The notes below the pieces were generated by a model. The model did no database searches. It was not told the DNA's origin and saw nothing but the letters and a program-made list of their open reading frames with translations. A program made the position numbers and the translations under genes. From NCBI GenBank assembly GCA_028712345.1, contig JAQTQF010000028.1:1-11842 (forward strand): a DNA stretch of 11,842 nucleotides, written 5' to 3'. Positions 1 to 6,917 of this stretch are shown piece after piece (position 1 is the first letter of the stretch; every line of letters starts with the position of its first letter). The DNA is from Phycisphaerae bacterium (GTDB taxonomy: Bacteria > Planctomycetota > Phycisphaerae > Sedimentisphaerales > UBA12454).

Positions 1-999
1 AACTTCACAGGACACGGGTCTTATTTCTTCAAATCCCCTGCCATCGAGCCGTTTGCCTTCCAGCGTAAGTTTTCTGACAATCTTGCTCTGAATGCTGTCG
101 ATAATTCTGCCTAAAAGAACTTTAGAACAGCGAGCTTCTTTCGCTCCCTCTTCAGGGACGCAGTAAACTTCAGCAAGCTTCTCAGTTATTGCCTTGACGG
201 CCGCATTTCTGTCCGCCTTGGAAACAATCTGAAAAGCCTTTGCATATTCATCTGTATATTTAGCAACAATCTCGTCTGCAACCTGCTGATTCCATTCAAT
301 TTCTACAGGCTGTTTTTCCTTGCCGCATTTTGCGACCAGTTCGTCAATCAAATCACAAATCTGTACGATTGACTGATGAGCCAACTCTATGCCTGCCGCA
401 ACAATGTCCTCGGCAATCTGCTTGGCGTCAACTTCTATCATATTTATTGCATCGCGTCGGCCCGCCAGGATAAGATTGTAATCGCTCTTTTCACGCTCGT
501 CGTGAGTGGGATTAATGACGAATTGACCGTCAACTCTGCCGAGCCTTACAGCGCCAATCGGTCCCTGAAACGGTACAGTGCTGATGGAAAGAGCTGCGCT
601 TGCGCCAATCATCGAAAGAATATCAGGATCGTGTTCCTGGTCGGCACTTATAACGGTAACCATAACCTGGACTTCATTAAAATAACCCTCAGGGAACAAT
701 GGACGCAACGGCCTGTCAATCATTCGAGCGGTCAGAATCTCTTTTGTGCTGGGTCTGCCTTCTCTTTTCATAAAACCGCCGGGGAATTTGCCCGCAGCGC
801 TTAGCTTTTCACGATAGTCAACGCTCAGCGGAAAATAATCTATATTTTCACGAGGAGGTGCTGATGTTGCCGCTACGAGAACCATAGTATCGCCGCAGGT
901 TACAACGACAGCAGCGCCTGCTTGCCTGGCTATCTTCCCGGTTTCTATTGAAATGACTTTGGTTCCGACTTGCTTTTCAACTCTAACTACATTTGACAT
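1..999 (-). CDS. pnp: Polynucleotide phosphorylase (PNPase), N-terminal 333 codons, cut by window edge
   Basis: Phosphorolytic 3'-to-5' exoribonuclease of the RNA degradosome; it releases nucleoside diphosphates from RNA and can add 3' tails. The frame is open from ATG at 999 to the window edge and starts MSNVVRVEKQVGTK. The first RNase PH-like core covers about residues 5-140, with the family signatures GDTMVLVA, DYFPLSVDYREK, GGFMKREGRPSTKEIL (74-89) and IDRPLRPLFP (94-103). A helical linker follows (about 150-300). The second RNase PH core begins at KRLDGRGFEEIRPV (316-329). The catalytic part of core 2 and the KH and S1 RNA-binding domains lie outside the window. Start choice: the sequence AGAGG sits about 6 bases before the ATG. 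It lies 209 bases downstream of rpsO, the classical rpsO-pnp order, where PNPase often controls its own mRNA through a leader hairpin. Identification is secure. Confidence 0.97.
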   Translation of the reverse strand, partial: MSNVVRVEKQVGTKVISIETGKIARQAGAAVVVTCGDTMVLVAATSAPPRENIDYFPLSVDYREKLSAAGKFPGGFMKREGRPSTKEILTARMIDRPLRPLFPEGYFNEVQVMVTVISADQEHDPDILSMIGASAALSISTVPFQGPIGAVRLGRVDGQFVINPTHDEREKSDYNLILAGRRDAINMIEVDAKQIAEDIVAAGIELAHQSIVQICDLIDELVAKCGKEKQPVEIEWNQQVADEIVAKYTDEYAKAFQIVSKADRNAAVKAITEKLAEVYCVPEEGAKEARCSKVLLGRIIDSIQSKIVRKLTLEGKRLDGRGFEEIRPVSCEV

Positions 1000-1058
1000 T
1001 ATTTACCTCTTGTAACAAAAAACAATAAATCTCTTTGCCGCCTTGAGCAGCCATTCTT

Positions 1059-1124
1059 GCCACAGAGGACACAGAGTACACAGAAACCAACACTCCTGCC
1101 TGAGTCTTCTGTGAGCTCTGTGGC
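1059..1124. repeat. Palindromic intergenic element with 9-base CACAGAG repeats
   Basis: On the plus strand three 9-base units follow each other: CACAGAGGA (1061-1069), CACAGAGTA (1070-1078) and CACAGAAAC (1079-1087). The outer arm GCCACAGAG (1059-1067) is perfectly complementary to CTCTGTGGC (1116-1124). An inner arm CACAGAA (1079-1085) pairs with TTCTGTG (1107-1113), and ACTC (1092-1095) pairs with GAGT (1102-1105) near the loop. Transcribed from either strand, the element could fold into a long hairpin with one asymmetric bulge. From memory, GCCACAGAG-type palindromes recur in intergenic regions of many environmental bacteria, including Planctomycetota; no second copy occurs in this window. 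No T-run follows it in the direction of pnp transcription, so it is not an ordinary terminator. Confidence 0.75.
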
Positions 1125-1159
1125 GAACACATATTCACTACAATTAAATTTTAATTTTA

Positions 1160-1199
1160 ATTAAATAAAACTGCCCGCAGATTTCATATCAAGCGGACA
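1160..1199 (-). terminator. Probable intrinsic terminator or attenuator after rpsO
   Basis: Reading the minus strand just after the rpsO stop, TGTCCGC (1199-1193) pairs with GCGGGCA (1178-1172). This gives 7 base pairs including one G-U, and possibly three more inside (GAT with ATC). It is followed by GTTTTATTTAATT. The loop is long (14 bases) and the T-run is interrupted, so termination may be partial, which would leave read-through into pnp. Confidence 0.5.
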
Positions 1200-1208
1200 A
1201 GGGAAAGC

Positions 1209-1475
1209 TTACTTGCGAAGTCCGAGACGACTGATTATATCCTTATACCTCTTTATATCTCTGCTGCTGACATACTTAAGAAGTGCAGACCTGTTGCCGA
1301 CCATCTTTAGCAGGCCGCGCCTTGAAGCGTGATCCTTTGGATGAGTTTTAAAATGATCGGTCAACTCATTAATCCTTGCGGTAAGGATGGCAATCTGTAC
1401 TTCCGGAGAACCTGTATCTTTGTCGGCAGTCTTATACTCACCAATAACTTTAGCCTTTTTTTCCTTCGTAATCAT
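1209..1475 (-). CDS. rpsO: 30S ribosomal protein S15
   Basis: Primary 16S rRNA-binding protein of the small-subunit platform, binding the helix 20/22 junction early in 30S assembly. It has 88 residues, close to the usual 88-89. It carries the family core: GSPEVQIAILTARINELT (22-39), HFKTHPKDHASRRGLLKMV (41-59), then RSALLKY and a C-terminus ending ISRLGLRK. The ATG at 1475 is preceded by AAAGG about 12 bases upstream. The gene follows the pilus operon on the same strand after 197 non-coding bases that carry its own promoter, and precedes pnp. S15 commonly represses its own mRNA in other bacteria; no operator could be assigned here. Confidence 0.98.
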   Translation of the reverse strand: MITKEKKAKVIGEYKTADKDTGSPEVQIAILTARINELTDHFKTHPKDHASRRGLLKMVGNRSALLKYVSSRDIKRYKDIISRLGLRK

Positions 1476-1542
1476 CTGACAATATTACCTTTCAAAAATC
1501 TATCTTTGTTTATCCAAAATTCTAAATCTATCGGACTAGGCG

Positions 1543-1570
1543 ATTATAACAACAAAGTTAAAAGTTGCAA
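1543..1570 (-). promoter_or_regulatory. Sigma70-type promoter for rpsO(-pnp)
   Basis: On the minus strand a perfect -10 hexamer TATAAT (1548-1543) lies 16 bases after TTGCAA (1570-1565), which matches four of six positions of the -35 consensus. Transcription would start near 1536, giving an rpsO leader of about 60 bases. A second TATAAT (1583-1578) just upstream lacks a convincing -35. Confidence 0.65.
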
Positions 1571-1609
1571 TAGTTTTATTATATCAGCAAAAACAGAGGT
1601 TAAAAGGCG

Positions 1610-1632
1610 GGTAAATAGACAGTTTATCTACC
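1610..1632 (-). terminator. Weak hairpin downstream of pilC, possible operon terminator
   Basis: On the minus strand GGTAGATA (1632-1625) pairs with TATTTACC (1617-1610), 8 base pairs with one G-U, around a 7-base loop. CGCCTTTTAA follows. The stem is AT-rich and the T-run is only four bases, so the evidence is thin. It is the best hairpin found between the pilC stop and the rpsO promoter, so the pilus transcript may read through into rpsO. Confidence 0.3.
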
Positions 1633-1672
1633 TAAGTGATTATTTTTAAAGCGGTTACAAAAAGACCACGGC

Positions 1673-2791
1673 TTAATGTGCCATTACACTCGAAATCTTG
1701 AATATCGGCAGCAGCAACGCAATTGCTATAGTTCCTATGATAACGCCCATCATTATTATCAGCAACGGCTCAATCATACCGGTAACATTTTTTATAGAGT
1801 TTTTGAGTTTTTTGTCGTAAAAAATGCTGACCTTTTCACAAACAGGGCCAAGGGTGCCGCCTTTTTCTCCGGCTTTAATCATTTGAGTTACAGCCGGCGA
1901 AAGAAGTTTGCTGTACGAGGCAAGGTTCATTGCTTCGGAAAACTGGAAGCCGGCTTCCACCCTGTCACAAGTCTCAGACCAAAAAATGGCGAAATAGTAA
2001 TTGTCGCACGCAGAGCGGACGATTTTGAGAGTATCCAGAAGCGTTACGCCTGTGTTGAGCATTGTGGCCATTATTCTTGTACTTTTTGTCATAATGCTAT
2101 CTATAAACATCGTACCAAGAAGCGGAGTATGCAGTTTTAAATAATCAAGAATTCTCTGTCCCCTCTCTGTCCGCAGGGCATAAATTATGCCGCCAACAAT
2201 AAGACCAAGCACAACAAAAATTATCGATGCAGATTTAGCATTGCTGACGACTTTGCTGAAATTGACCAGCATTAAAGTAAGCCCCGGCAGTGCCTGTCCT
2301 CTTGACTCATATATCTTTGTAAACTTCGGAAGAACGAAGAACAGCAGCGTTACAGTTGCGACAACCGCCATAAACATCATAATGGCAGGGTAAATCAGAG
2401 CACCCTTGATTTGCTTTTTTGTTTCCATTTCACTTTCGAGATATCCCTGAAGCACATTGAGCATTTCAGGCATTTTACCTGCCGCCTCGGAAGCTTCAAT
2501 AATACCGATGAACATAGAATCAAAAATTTTCGGATAACTTGAAAGTGTGTCAGAAAAACTTTCGCCTGCCTGAATCCTGTCGGATATATCAAAAAGTATA
2601 GTCTGAAAAGCCCCTGGTTTTGTCTGCGCGGCAATAGCCTCGACAGCATCGCTGAGAACCACGCCACTGGAGAGCATTACGGAAAGCTGATTTGCGAAAA
2701 GCACAAGGTCAGATTGTTTCGCCTTGGATAAAGCTCCGATCTGAGCGGTTTCGATATTCGACGAAAGTAATGAATCAAGTAAACCGGCCAT
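1673..2791 (-). CDS. pilC: Type IV pilus inner-membrane platform protein PilC (GspF family)
   Basis: Polytopic platform protein that couples the hexameric PilB ATPase in the cytoplasm to extraction and assembly of pilin subunits. It has 372 residues, slightly short of the usual roughly 400. It contains two T2SSF repeats, about residues 30-153 and 231-361, each with a helical cytoplasmic part (the second with GEKGGTLG) and a terminal membrane segment. Hydrophobic spans are at about 131-155, 187-206 and 340-363. The N-terminal extension before the first repeat is short. The ATG at 2791 follows AAAGGG with 7 bases between, and lies 22 bases after the pilB stop. It is the last gene of the operon. 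GspF of a type II secretion system is the alternative name, but the pilMNO neighbours favour PilC. Confidence 0.93.
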   Translation of the reverse strand: MAGLLDSLLSSNIETAQIGALSKAKQSDLVLFANQLSVMLSSGVVLSDAVEAIAAQTKPGAFQTILFDISDRIQAGESFSDTLSSYPKIFDSMFIGIIEASEAAGKMPEMLNVLQGYLESEMETKKQIKGALIYPAIMMFMAVVATVTLLFFVLPKFTKIYESRGQALPGLTLMLVNFSKVVSNAKSASIIFVVLGLIVGGIIYALRTERGQRILDYLKLHTPLLGTMFIDSIMTKSTRIMATMLNTGVTLLDTLKIVRSACDNYYFAIFWSETCDRVEAGFQFSEAMNLASYSKLLSPAVTQMIKAGEKGGTLGPVCEKVSIFYDKKLKNSIKNVTGMIEPLLIIMMGVIIGTIAIALLLPIFKISSVMAH

Positions 2792-2813
2792 TTAGACACC
2801 CTTTAATTATTTC

Positions 2814-4529
2814 CTAATCCTCACAAGCCGCAACACGGATAACTTCGTCAATCGTGGTAATACCGGCCTTCACTTTATGCAGTCCGTCAATATGAAGAGA
2901 TGCCATTCCATTCTTTATTGCAACATCTCGTATTTTTTTTATGCCGGCATTATCAGCAATCAATTCCTGTATCTGGCCGTCAGGAACAAAAAGTTCGTGT
3001 ATGGCTATTCGGCCAAGATAGCCGGTATTCCTGCATTTCTTACAGCCAATGCCGCGATAAAATTTCACAGAAGTATCAACGGATTTTTCGACTATTTTTC
3101 TTACGGCAGCAGGAGGCTCGTACTCTTCCCTGCAATTTGAACATATTTTCCTGACTAATCGCTGCGCTAGCACACCAACCAGAGATGCTCCGACAAGATA
3201 TGGAGCAACACCGAGATCTATAAGTCTTGTTATCGCACCCGGTGCACTGTTCGTATGAAGAGTAGAAAGAACAAGATGGCCGGTCAGTGCAGCCTGAACT
3301 GCAATATTAGCAGTCTCGGCATCACGAATTTCCCCAATCATCACGATATCAGGGTCCTGACGAAGAAGACTTCGCAGTGCCGAAGCAAATGTAAAACCGG
3401 CAATGTCATTAACCCCGAATTGGTTGACTCCGGGAATATGGGCTTCTACGGGGTCTTCAACTGTACATATATTTACCTCATCGTTGTTCAACTCCGACAG
3501 AATTGCATAAAGAGTGGTATTCTTTCCTGAACCTGTAGGACCCGTCACAAGGATGATACCGTTAGGGGAATGAACTTTTTCTTTCAACAGTTTTAAGTTA
3601 TCATAACTAAAGCCAAGAGTTTCAAGATTGAACAGCATCCGTTTGGCATCAATAATTCTTATGACAACCTTTTCACCGAACTTCCCGGGCATAACGGAAA
3701 CTCGCAAATCAATCGGACGGCCGCCAACCATTACATGGATGCCTCCGTCCTGCGGAATCCTGCGCTGGGCAATATCAAGCTCAGCCATAATCTTTATACG
3801 GGAAACTACCGCTGAGAGCATCTGGAAAGGCGGACGGATTTTCTCATATAATCTGCCGTCAACACGATATCTCACTCGAAGTTTTTTATTGTCCGGCTCG
3901 ATATGAATATCGCTGGCATTTTCATGAACGGCATTATAAATGAGATAATTGACGAGTTTGATAATCGGCGACTGGCCGGCAACTTCCTCAAGATTAGAAA
4001 TGTCTTCAGAGATATTTTCAATAAGCGTAAAATCATCGAGACCTGTCTCGTCGATAATATCGTCTATAACAAAAATGTTTGATGCAGGCATATAAGCCTG
4101 AAGCGTTGCGGATATGTCCTTTGCCGTTGCGCAAACAACCTGGACCGCACAACCGCTGATTCTTTCAATTTCATCAATGAGAAATACATTCGCAGGTTCG
4201 CTTACAGCAACAGTCAGAGTATCGTAAACTCTAAAAAGAGGCAGAACGCAGTGTTCTCCAAGAAATTCCCTCGGAAGAATTTCTATGATATTAGGATCGC
4301 AGATTTTAGGACTCACCTGCGCATATGGCACACCATAAGCCTCCGCAAGAGCTGAGGCAATATCATTTTCTGCGCAGTAACCCTTCTCTATAAGCAGTTC
4401 GCCAAGAAGCTTTTGATGACCTCCGTCGTTCTGGTGCGAAAGTGCTTCCTGAATCTGCTCAGCGGTTATTATACCCCGCTGCTGAAGTATTTCGCCAAGC
4501 TGTAATTTTGTTGCCGTTGCATTTTTCAT
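2814..4529 (-). CDS. pilB: Type IV pilus assembly ATPase PilB (GspE family) with MshEN domain
   Basis: Hexameric cytoplasmic motor that drives pilus extension. It has 571 residues from the ATG at 4529; an in-frame start 22 codons upstream exists but would overlap the preceding gene and does not resemble the family. An MshEN/T2SSE N-terminal domain spans about 8-145. A linker is followed by the ATPase core (about 185-560): N2 segment with ASDIHIEPDNKKLRVRYRVDG (205-225), Walker A GPTGSGKN (330-337), Asp box EDPVE (358-362), Walker B DIVMIGEIRD (394-403) and His box TGHLVLSTLHTN (416-427). The zinc cysteines are C463, C466, C496 and C499. Odd points: residue 337 is Asn (codon AAT at 3521-3519) where Walker A needs Ser or Thr, and the cyclic-di-GMP motifs of the MshEN domain are degenerate. 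It lies 19 bases after the STAS gene and 22 before pilC. No PilT retraction ATPase is present in the window. Confidence 0.94.
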   Translation of the reverse strand: MKNATATKLQLGEILQQRGIITAEQIQEALSHQNDGGHQKLLGELLIEKGYCAENDIASALAEAYGVPYAQVSPKICDPNIIEILPREFLGEHCVLPLFRVYDTLTVAVSEPANVFLIDEIERISGCAVQVVCATAKDISATLQAYMPASNIFVIDDIIDETGLDDFTLIENISEDISNLEEVAGQSPIIKLVNYLIYNAVHENASDIHIEPDNKKLRVRYRVDGRLYEKIRPPFQMLSAVVSRIKIMAELDIAQRRIPQDGGIHVMVGGRPIDLRVSVMPGKFGEKVVIRIIDAKRMLFNLETLGFSYDNLKLLKEKVHSPNGIILVTGPTGSGKNTTLYAILSELNNDEVNICTVEDPVEAHIPGVNQFGVNDIAGFTFASALRSLLRQDPDIVMIGEIRDAETANIAVQAALTGHLVLSTLHTNSAPGAITRLIDLGVAPYLVGASLVGVLAQRLVRKICSNCREEYEPPAAVRKIVEKSVDTSVKFYRGIGCKKCRNTGYLGRIAIHELFVPDGQIQELIADNAGIKKIRDVAIKNGMASLHIDGLHKVKAGITTIDEVIRVAACED

Positions 4530-4548
4530 ATCTTCAATACATCCTGTT

Positions 4549-4884
4549 TTATGTAAAACTCTTGACTGCCCCGGCCAACTCTTCATAACAGTCAAGTTTA
4601 CTGTCCATACGGGTTAGTTCAAGAATTTTGGCGATATTATCGTCAAGACCTGCAAGCTTGAGCTGACTTTTGTTGTCGTGGCAATAATCACGAAGCCAAA
4701 GAAGCTGCTCAAGGCCTTTACTGTCAATAAACGGGGTTTTACTCATATCAAGAACTATGCCCGCCATATCGGCTCTGATAAGTTCCGCCATCTGGCCCTG
4801 AAAAGTTTTGCAAAACTCTTCAACAAACTCACCCTGGAGTTCGACAACCGTAATATTATTATATTCCTGGTGTTTTATTTTCAT
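4549..4884 (-). CDS. Single-domain STAS protein (anti-sigma-factor-antagonist-like)
   Basis: Small cytoplasmic switch protein, 111 residues, of the STAS fold seen in SpoIIAA and RsbV. In those relatives a Ser is phosphorylated by a partner-switching kinase and the unphosphorylated form binds the kinase. The fold is readable: first strand ITVVELQGEF (11-20), helix 24-38, strand GIVLDMS (42-48), then the phosphosite loop with IDSKGLEQLL (53-62, candidate Ser55), followed by strand LKLAGL (75-80) and helices. Start choice: the ATG at 4884 overlaps the stop of the HD-GYP gene in ATGA (4884-4881), with AGGAG about 10 bases upstream. A longer in-frame start at 4974 would read through the HD-GYP coding region and adds unrelated sequence. 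No GHKL serine kinase or PP2C phosphatase partner is visible here. The target is unknown; context suggests control of the pilus motor or of the histidine kinase block. Confidence 0.85.
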   Translation of the reverse strand: MKIKHQEYNNITVVELQGEFVEEFCKTFQGQMAELIRADMAGIVLDMSKTPFIDSKGLEQLLWLRDYCHDNKSQLKLAGLDDNIAKILELTRMDSKLDCYEELAGAVKSFT

Positions 4885-6491
4885 CTTAGAAGCGCTCCTA
4901 CCGCAACAGTGCCATAATCGCTGACACCGTCGGTATAATAACTTTCCAGTTTTCCATCCTGAATAATTTCCCAAAGTTTACTAATGTTGCTGTTGAGGAA
5001 AATCGAGCCTATTTCCGGGTCAAACTGTCCTCCGATACCATTTTCTATTTCAGCTATCGCAGTGTCAATATCCAGGGCTTCTCTATAGGTTCTCTTTGAT
5101 GTCATAGCGTCAAAAGCATCGGCAATCATTACGATTTTACCAGCAAGCGGAATATCTTCCCCGGATAGACCCTTTGGATAACCTGTACCGTCGTATCTTT
5201 CATGGTGATAGAGCACGCCCGGCACAACATCAACCATTTGGCGAATTTCCGAAAGAATCCCGGCGCCTATCGTCGGATGGGTCTTTATCTGGTCATACTC
5301 TTCTTCGGTAAGTTTGCCTTTTTTGCCCAATACAGCTTCTGAAATTCCTATTTTACCGATGTCGTGCAGCAGACCGGCAAGATAAATCTTCTGTATATCA
5401 TCGCTCGCAAGCTCGCCGGTAGCGTGTGAATAATGCTCGGCAATCCATTTGGATATCATTGCAACCCGTTCAGAATGACCGCGAGTATACTGATCTTTTG
5501 CATCAATACTGCTTGTCAGAGCCTTGAGTGAACCAATAAAAAGCTCTTTAAGTTCGCGAAACAGGCTTTGATTCTCAATAAAAACGGCACATTCATTGGC
5601 AACAGAATTAAATAGCTTGCCATCGATACTGTCGAAATCCGCCTTGTTTAGTCTGTTTGTAGCAACCATCATTCCTATGATTCTATCCTTGCCGTGAAGC
5701 GGCACGGCAATTATATTCTTAACTTTTCCAAACCACTCATACTTGAAAGGAGCGTCAACTTCGCTGTCCAAAAGAGCGTCTGAACCATTCTTAAGTTCGG
5801 CCATAAGCCTTTCAAACAGGATTTCATGCATATTTTCGTGCCTGTTATCAATCGCAATAAGACCTGTGCCGGCTGTAAGTATAAGCCTTCTTGAATCACC
5901 GACTTTCTTCTCCAGAAATATCGCGATACCTTCGACATTGACAAGTTCGGTAAGATTGTCGCAGGCCATCTGAAGATAATTCGAGTCAGACTGAGTCATC
6001 TTCATATTTGCGCTCATCTTGTACAGAAGCATAAGCTCTTCATAGGTCTGAGCAAGTTCATTGCTCACAAATTCTATCTGCTGATGATTTTTAGTCGTAT
6101 CGTTCAGGGAAGATATAAACATCTTCAATATCTGCCGCATAAATTTCGGATAGCTGGCCTGATTGTTATGATTTGAGGGTCCGGATATAGCATCACAGTC
6201 CACAAGGATGACCGCCGCCGTCTCACCATTAATCCGAAGCGGCGATGCAAGTATCTGACCGAATTTGCCGAACTCTTCTATTTTGCAGGATTGCAAATCA
6301 AGAAGATGCTTTGCGCAGGCAACGATTGCTTCATAATCACTGACAAACTTGCCGCCGTTGAAATTCAAAACAAGATTAAGCTCTGAATCATAAACAATGA
6401 CATTGGCTCCGAACACGGAAACTTCCTGCCCAAATTTCTTGATGAGCCTTAACTGCATAGTGCCAAGCTGGAAACCTGCTGTTTTTAACAT
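4881..6491 (-). CDS. GAF-domain HD-GYP cyclic-di-GMP phosphodiesterase
   Basis: Predicted to hydrolyse cyclic-di-GMP to pGpG and/or GMP in the cytoplasm; no membrane segment or signal peptide is seen. It has 536 residues. The region 1-130 looks like a sensory, GAF-like fold (weak). A helical or coiled stretch at about 135-165 leads into a GAF domain (about 165-308). The HD-GYP domain (about 315-500) keeps its metal and catalytic set: RGHSERV (H339), LLHDIGKIG (H376, D377), KTHP (H405), YHHERYDGTGYP (H429, H430, GYP 437-439) and MIADAFDAMTSKRTYR (D458). A tail of about 35 residues follows. The ATG at 6491 has AGGA about 9 bases upstream and lies 20 bases after the response regulator gene; its stop overlaps the STAS start by four bases. 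The receiver just upstream is reminiscent of RpfG-type proteins, in which receiver and HD-GYP are fused. Confidence 0.92.
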   Translation of the reverse strand: MLKTAGFQLGTMQLRLIKKFGQEVSVFGANVIVYDSELNLVLNFNGGKFVSDYEAIVACAKHLLDLQSCKIEEFGKFGQILASPLRINGETAAVILVDCDAISGPSNHNNQASYPKFMRQILKMFISSLNDTTKNHQQIEFVSNELAQTYEELMLLYKMSANMKMTQSDSNYLQMACDNLTELVNVEGIAIFLEKKVGDSRRLILTAGTGLIAIDNRHENMHEILFERLMAELKNGSDALLDSEVDAPFKYEWFGKVKNIIAVPLHGKDRIIGMMVATNRLNKADFDSIDGKLFNSVANECAVFIENQSLFRELKELFIGSLKALTSSIDAKDQYTRGHSERVAMISKWIAEHYSHATGELASDDIQKIYLAGLLHDIGKIGISEAVLGKKGKLTEEEYDQIKTHPTIGAGILSEIRQMVDVVPGVLYHHERYDGTGYPKGLSGEDIPLAGKIVMIADAFDAMTSKRTYREALDIDTAIAEIENGIGGQFDPEIGSIFLNSNISKLWEIIQDGKLESYYTDGVSDYGTVAVGALLR

Positions 6492-6511
6492 AGATAATTA
6501 TCCTGTCTTTA

Positions 6512-6895
6512 TTATCGCATTGCGGAACTCTGTAACACATTTTCAACATGACTTAAAAGCTCTTTCGGGCTGAAAGGCTTACTGAGACACTCAGCAATAT
6601 TGAGCTTCTCTTTCTGTTCATCCTCAATGGCAAACCCTCTTGCTGTAAGTATTATAACGGGTATATGCTCAAGTTCGGGAGTAGAACGAAGCTTTTTTAC
6701 CAGCTCAATACCGGTCATCTGCGGCATTTGATAGTCGGTTATAATAACATCCGGCTTTTCTTCACAGCACAGCTCGTACGCCTCGGCGCCGTTATCCGCG
6801 GTTATCACATCAAAGCCGTTATTACGAAGTTTCATCGCAACGACATGCACAATGTGCGCTTCATCGTCTGCCACTAAAACTTTTCTATTTGACAT
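6512..6895 (-). CDS. Receiver-only response regulator (CheY-like)
   Basis: Single receiver domain of 127 residues with no output domain, so it should act by protein contact rather than DNA binding. Key residues are all present: acidic pair D10 and D11 in VADDEAH, phospho-acceptor D54 in IITDYQMP, T84 in IILTARG and K106 in LSKPFSP. It lies 22 bases after the histidine kinase stop and 20 bases before the HD-GYP gene, so the kinase is the likely phosphodonor and the HD-GYP enzyme, STAS protein or pilus motor are possible targets. Start choice: the ATG at 6895 has AAGGAG 7 bases upstream. A start at 6961 would overlap the kinase gene and add 22 residues that do not belong to a receiver fold. Confidence 0.93.
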   Translation of the reverse strand: MSNRKVLVADDEAHIVHVVAMKLRNNGFDVITADNGAEAYELCCEEKPDVIITDYQMPQMTGIELVKKLRSTPELEHIPVIILTARGFAIEDEQKEKLNIAECLSKPFSPKELLSHVENVLQSSAMR

Positions 6896-6902
6896 TTTAG
6901 CA

Positions 6903-6908
6903 CTCCTT
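6903..6908 (-). promoter_or_regulatory. Shine-Dalgarno sequence of the receiver gene
   Basis: AAGGAG on the minus strand, 7 bases before the ATG at 6895. It decides between this start and the longer in-frame start at 6961. Confidence 0.8.
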
Positions 6909-6917
6909 AAATAAGAG

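Noticed and set aside
376..804. Plus-strand open frame of 142 codons
   Set aside because: It is antisense to the unmistakable PNPase core 1, with no ribosome binding site or protein-like pattern.
1061..1087. Possible CRISPR-like short direct repeats
   Set aside because: Three contiguous 9-base units without spacers inside a palindrome do not form a CRISPR array.
1141..1171. AT-rich near-palindrome in the rpsO-pnp spacer
   Set aside because: The sequence is made only of A and T runs, so self-complementarity is expected by chance; it probably serves as the T-run of the rpsO terminator.
1578..1583. Second TATAAT upstream of rpsO as an additional promoter
   Set aside because: No acceptable -35 hexamer lies 16-18 bases upstream (only a TTTTAA-like sequence); AT-rich chance occurrence is likely.
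2395..2667. Minus-strand open frame of 90 codons within pilC
   Set aside because: It is in another frame of the same strand as pilC, whose own translation is the conserved one across the region; no frameshift is needed to explain either.
4885..4974. N-terminal extension of the STAS protein
   Set aside because: The added 30 residues come from reading the HD-GYP coding region out of frame and are rich in Cys, Trp and Arg; the ATG at 4884 overlapping the stop is the better start.
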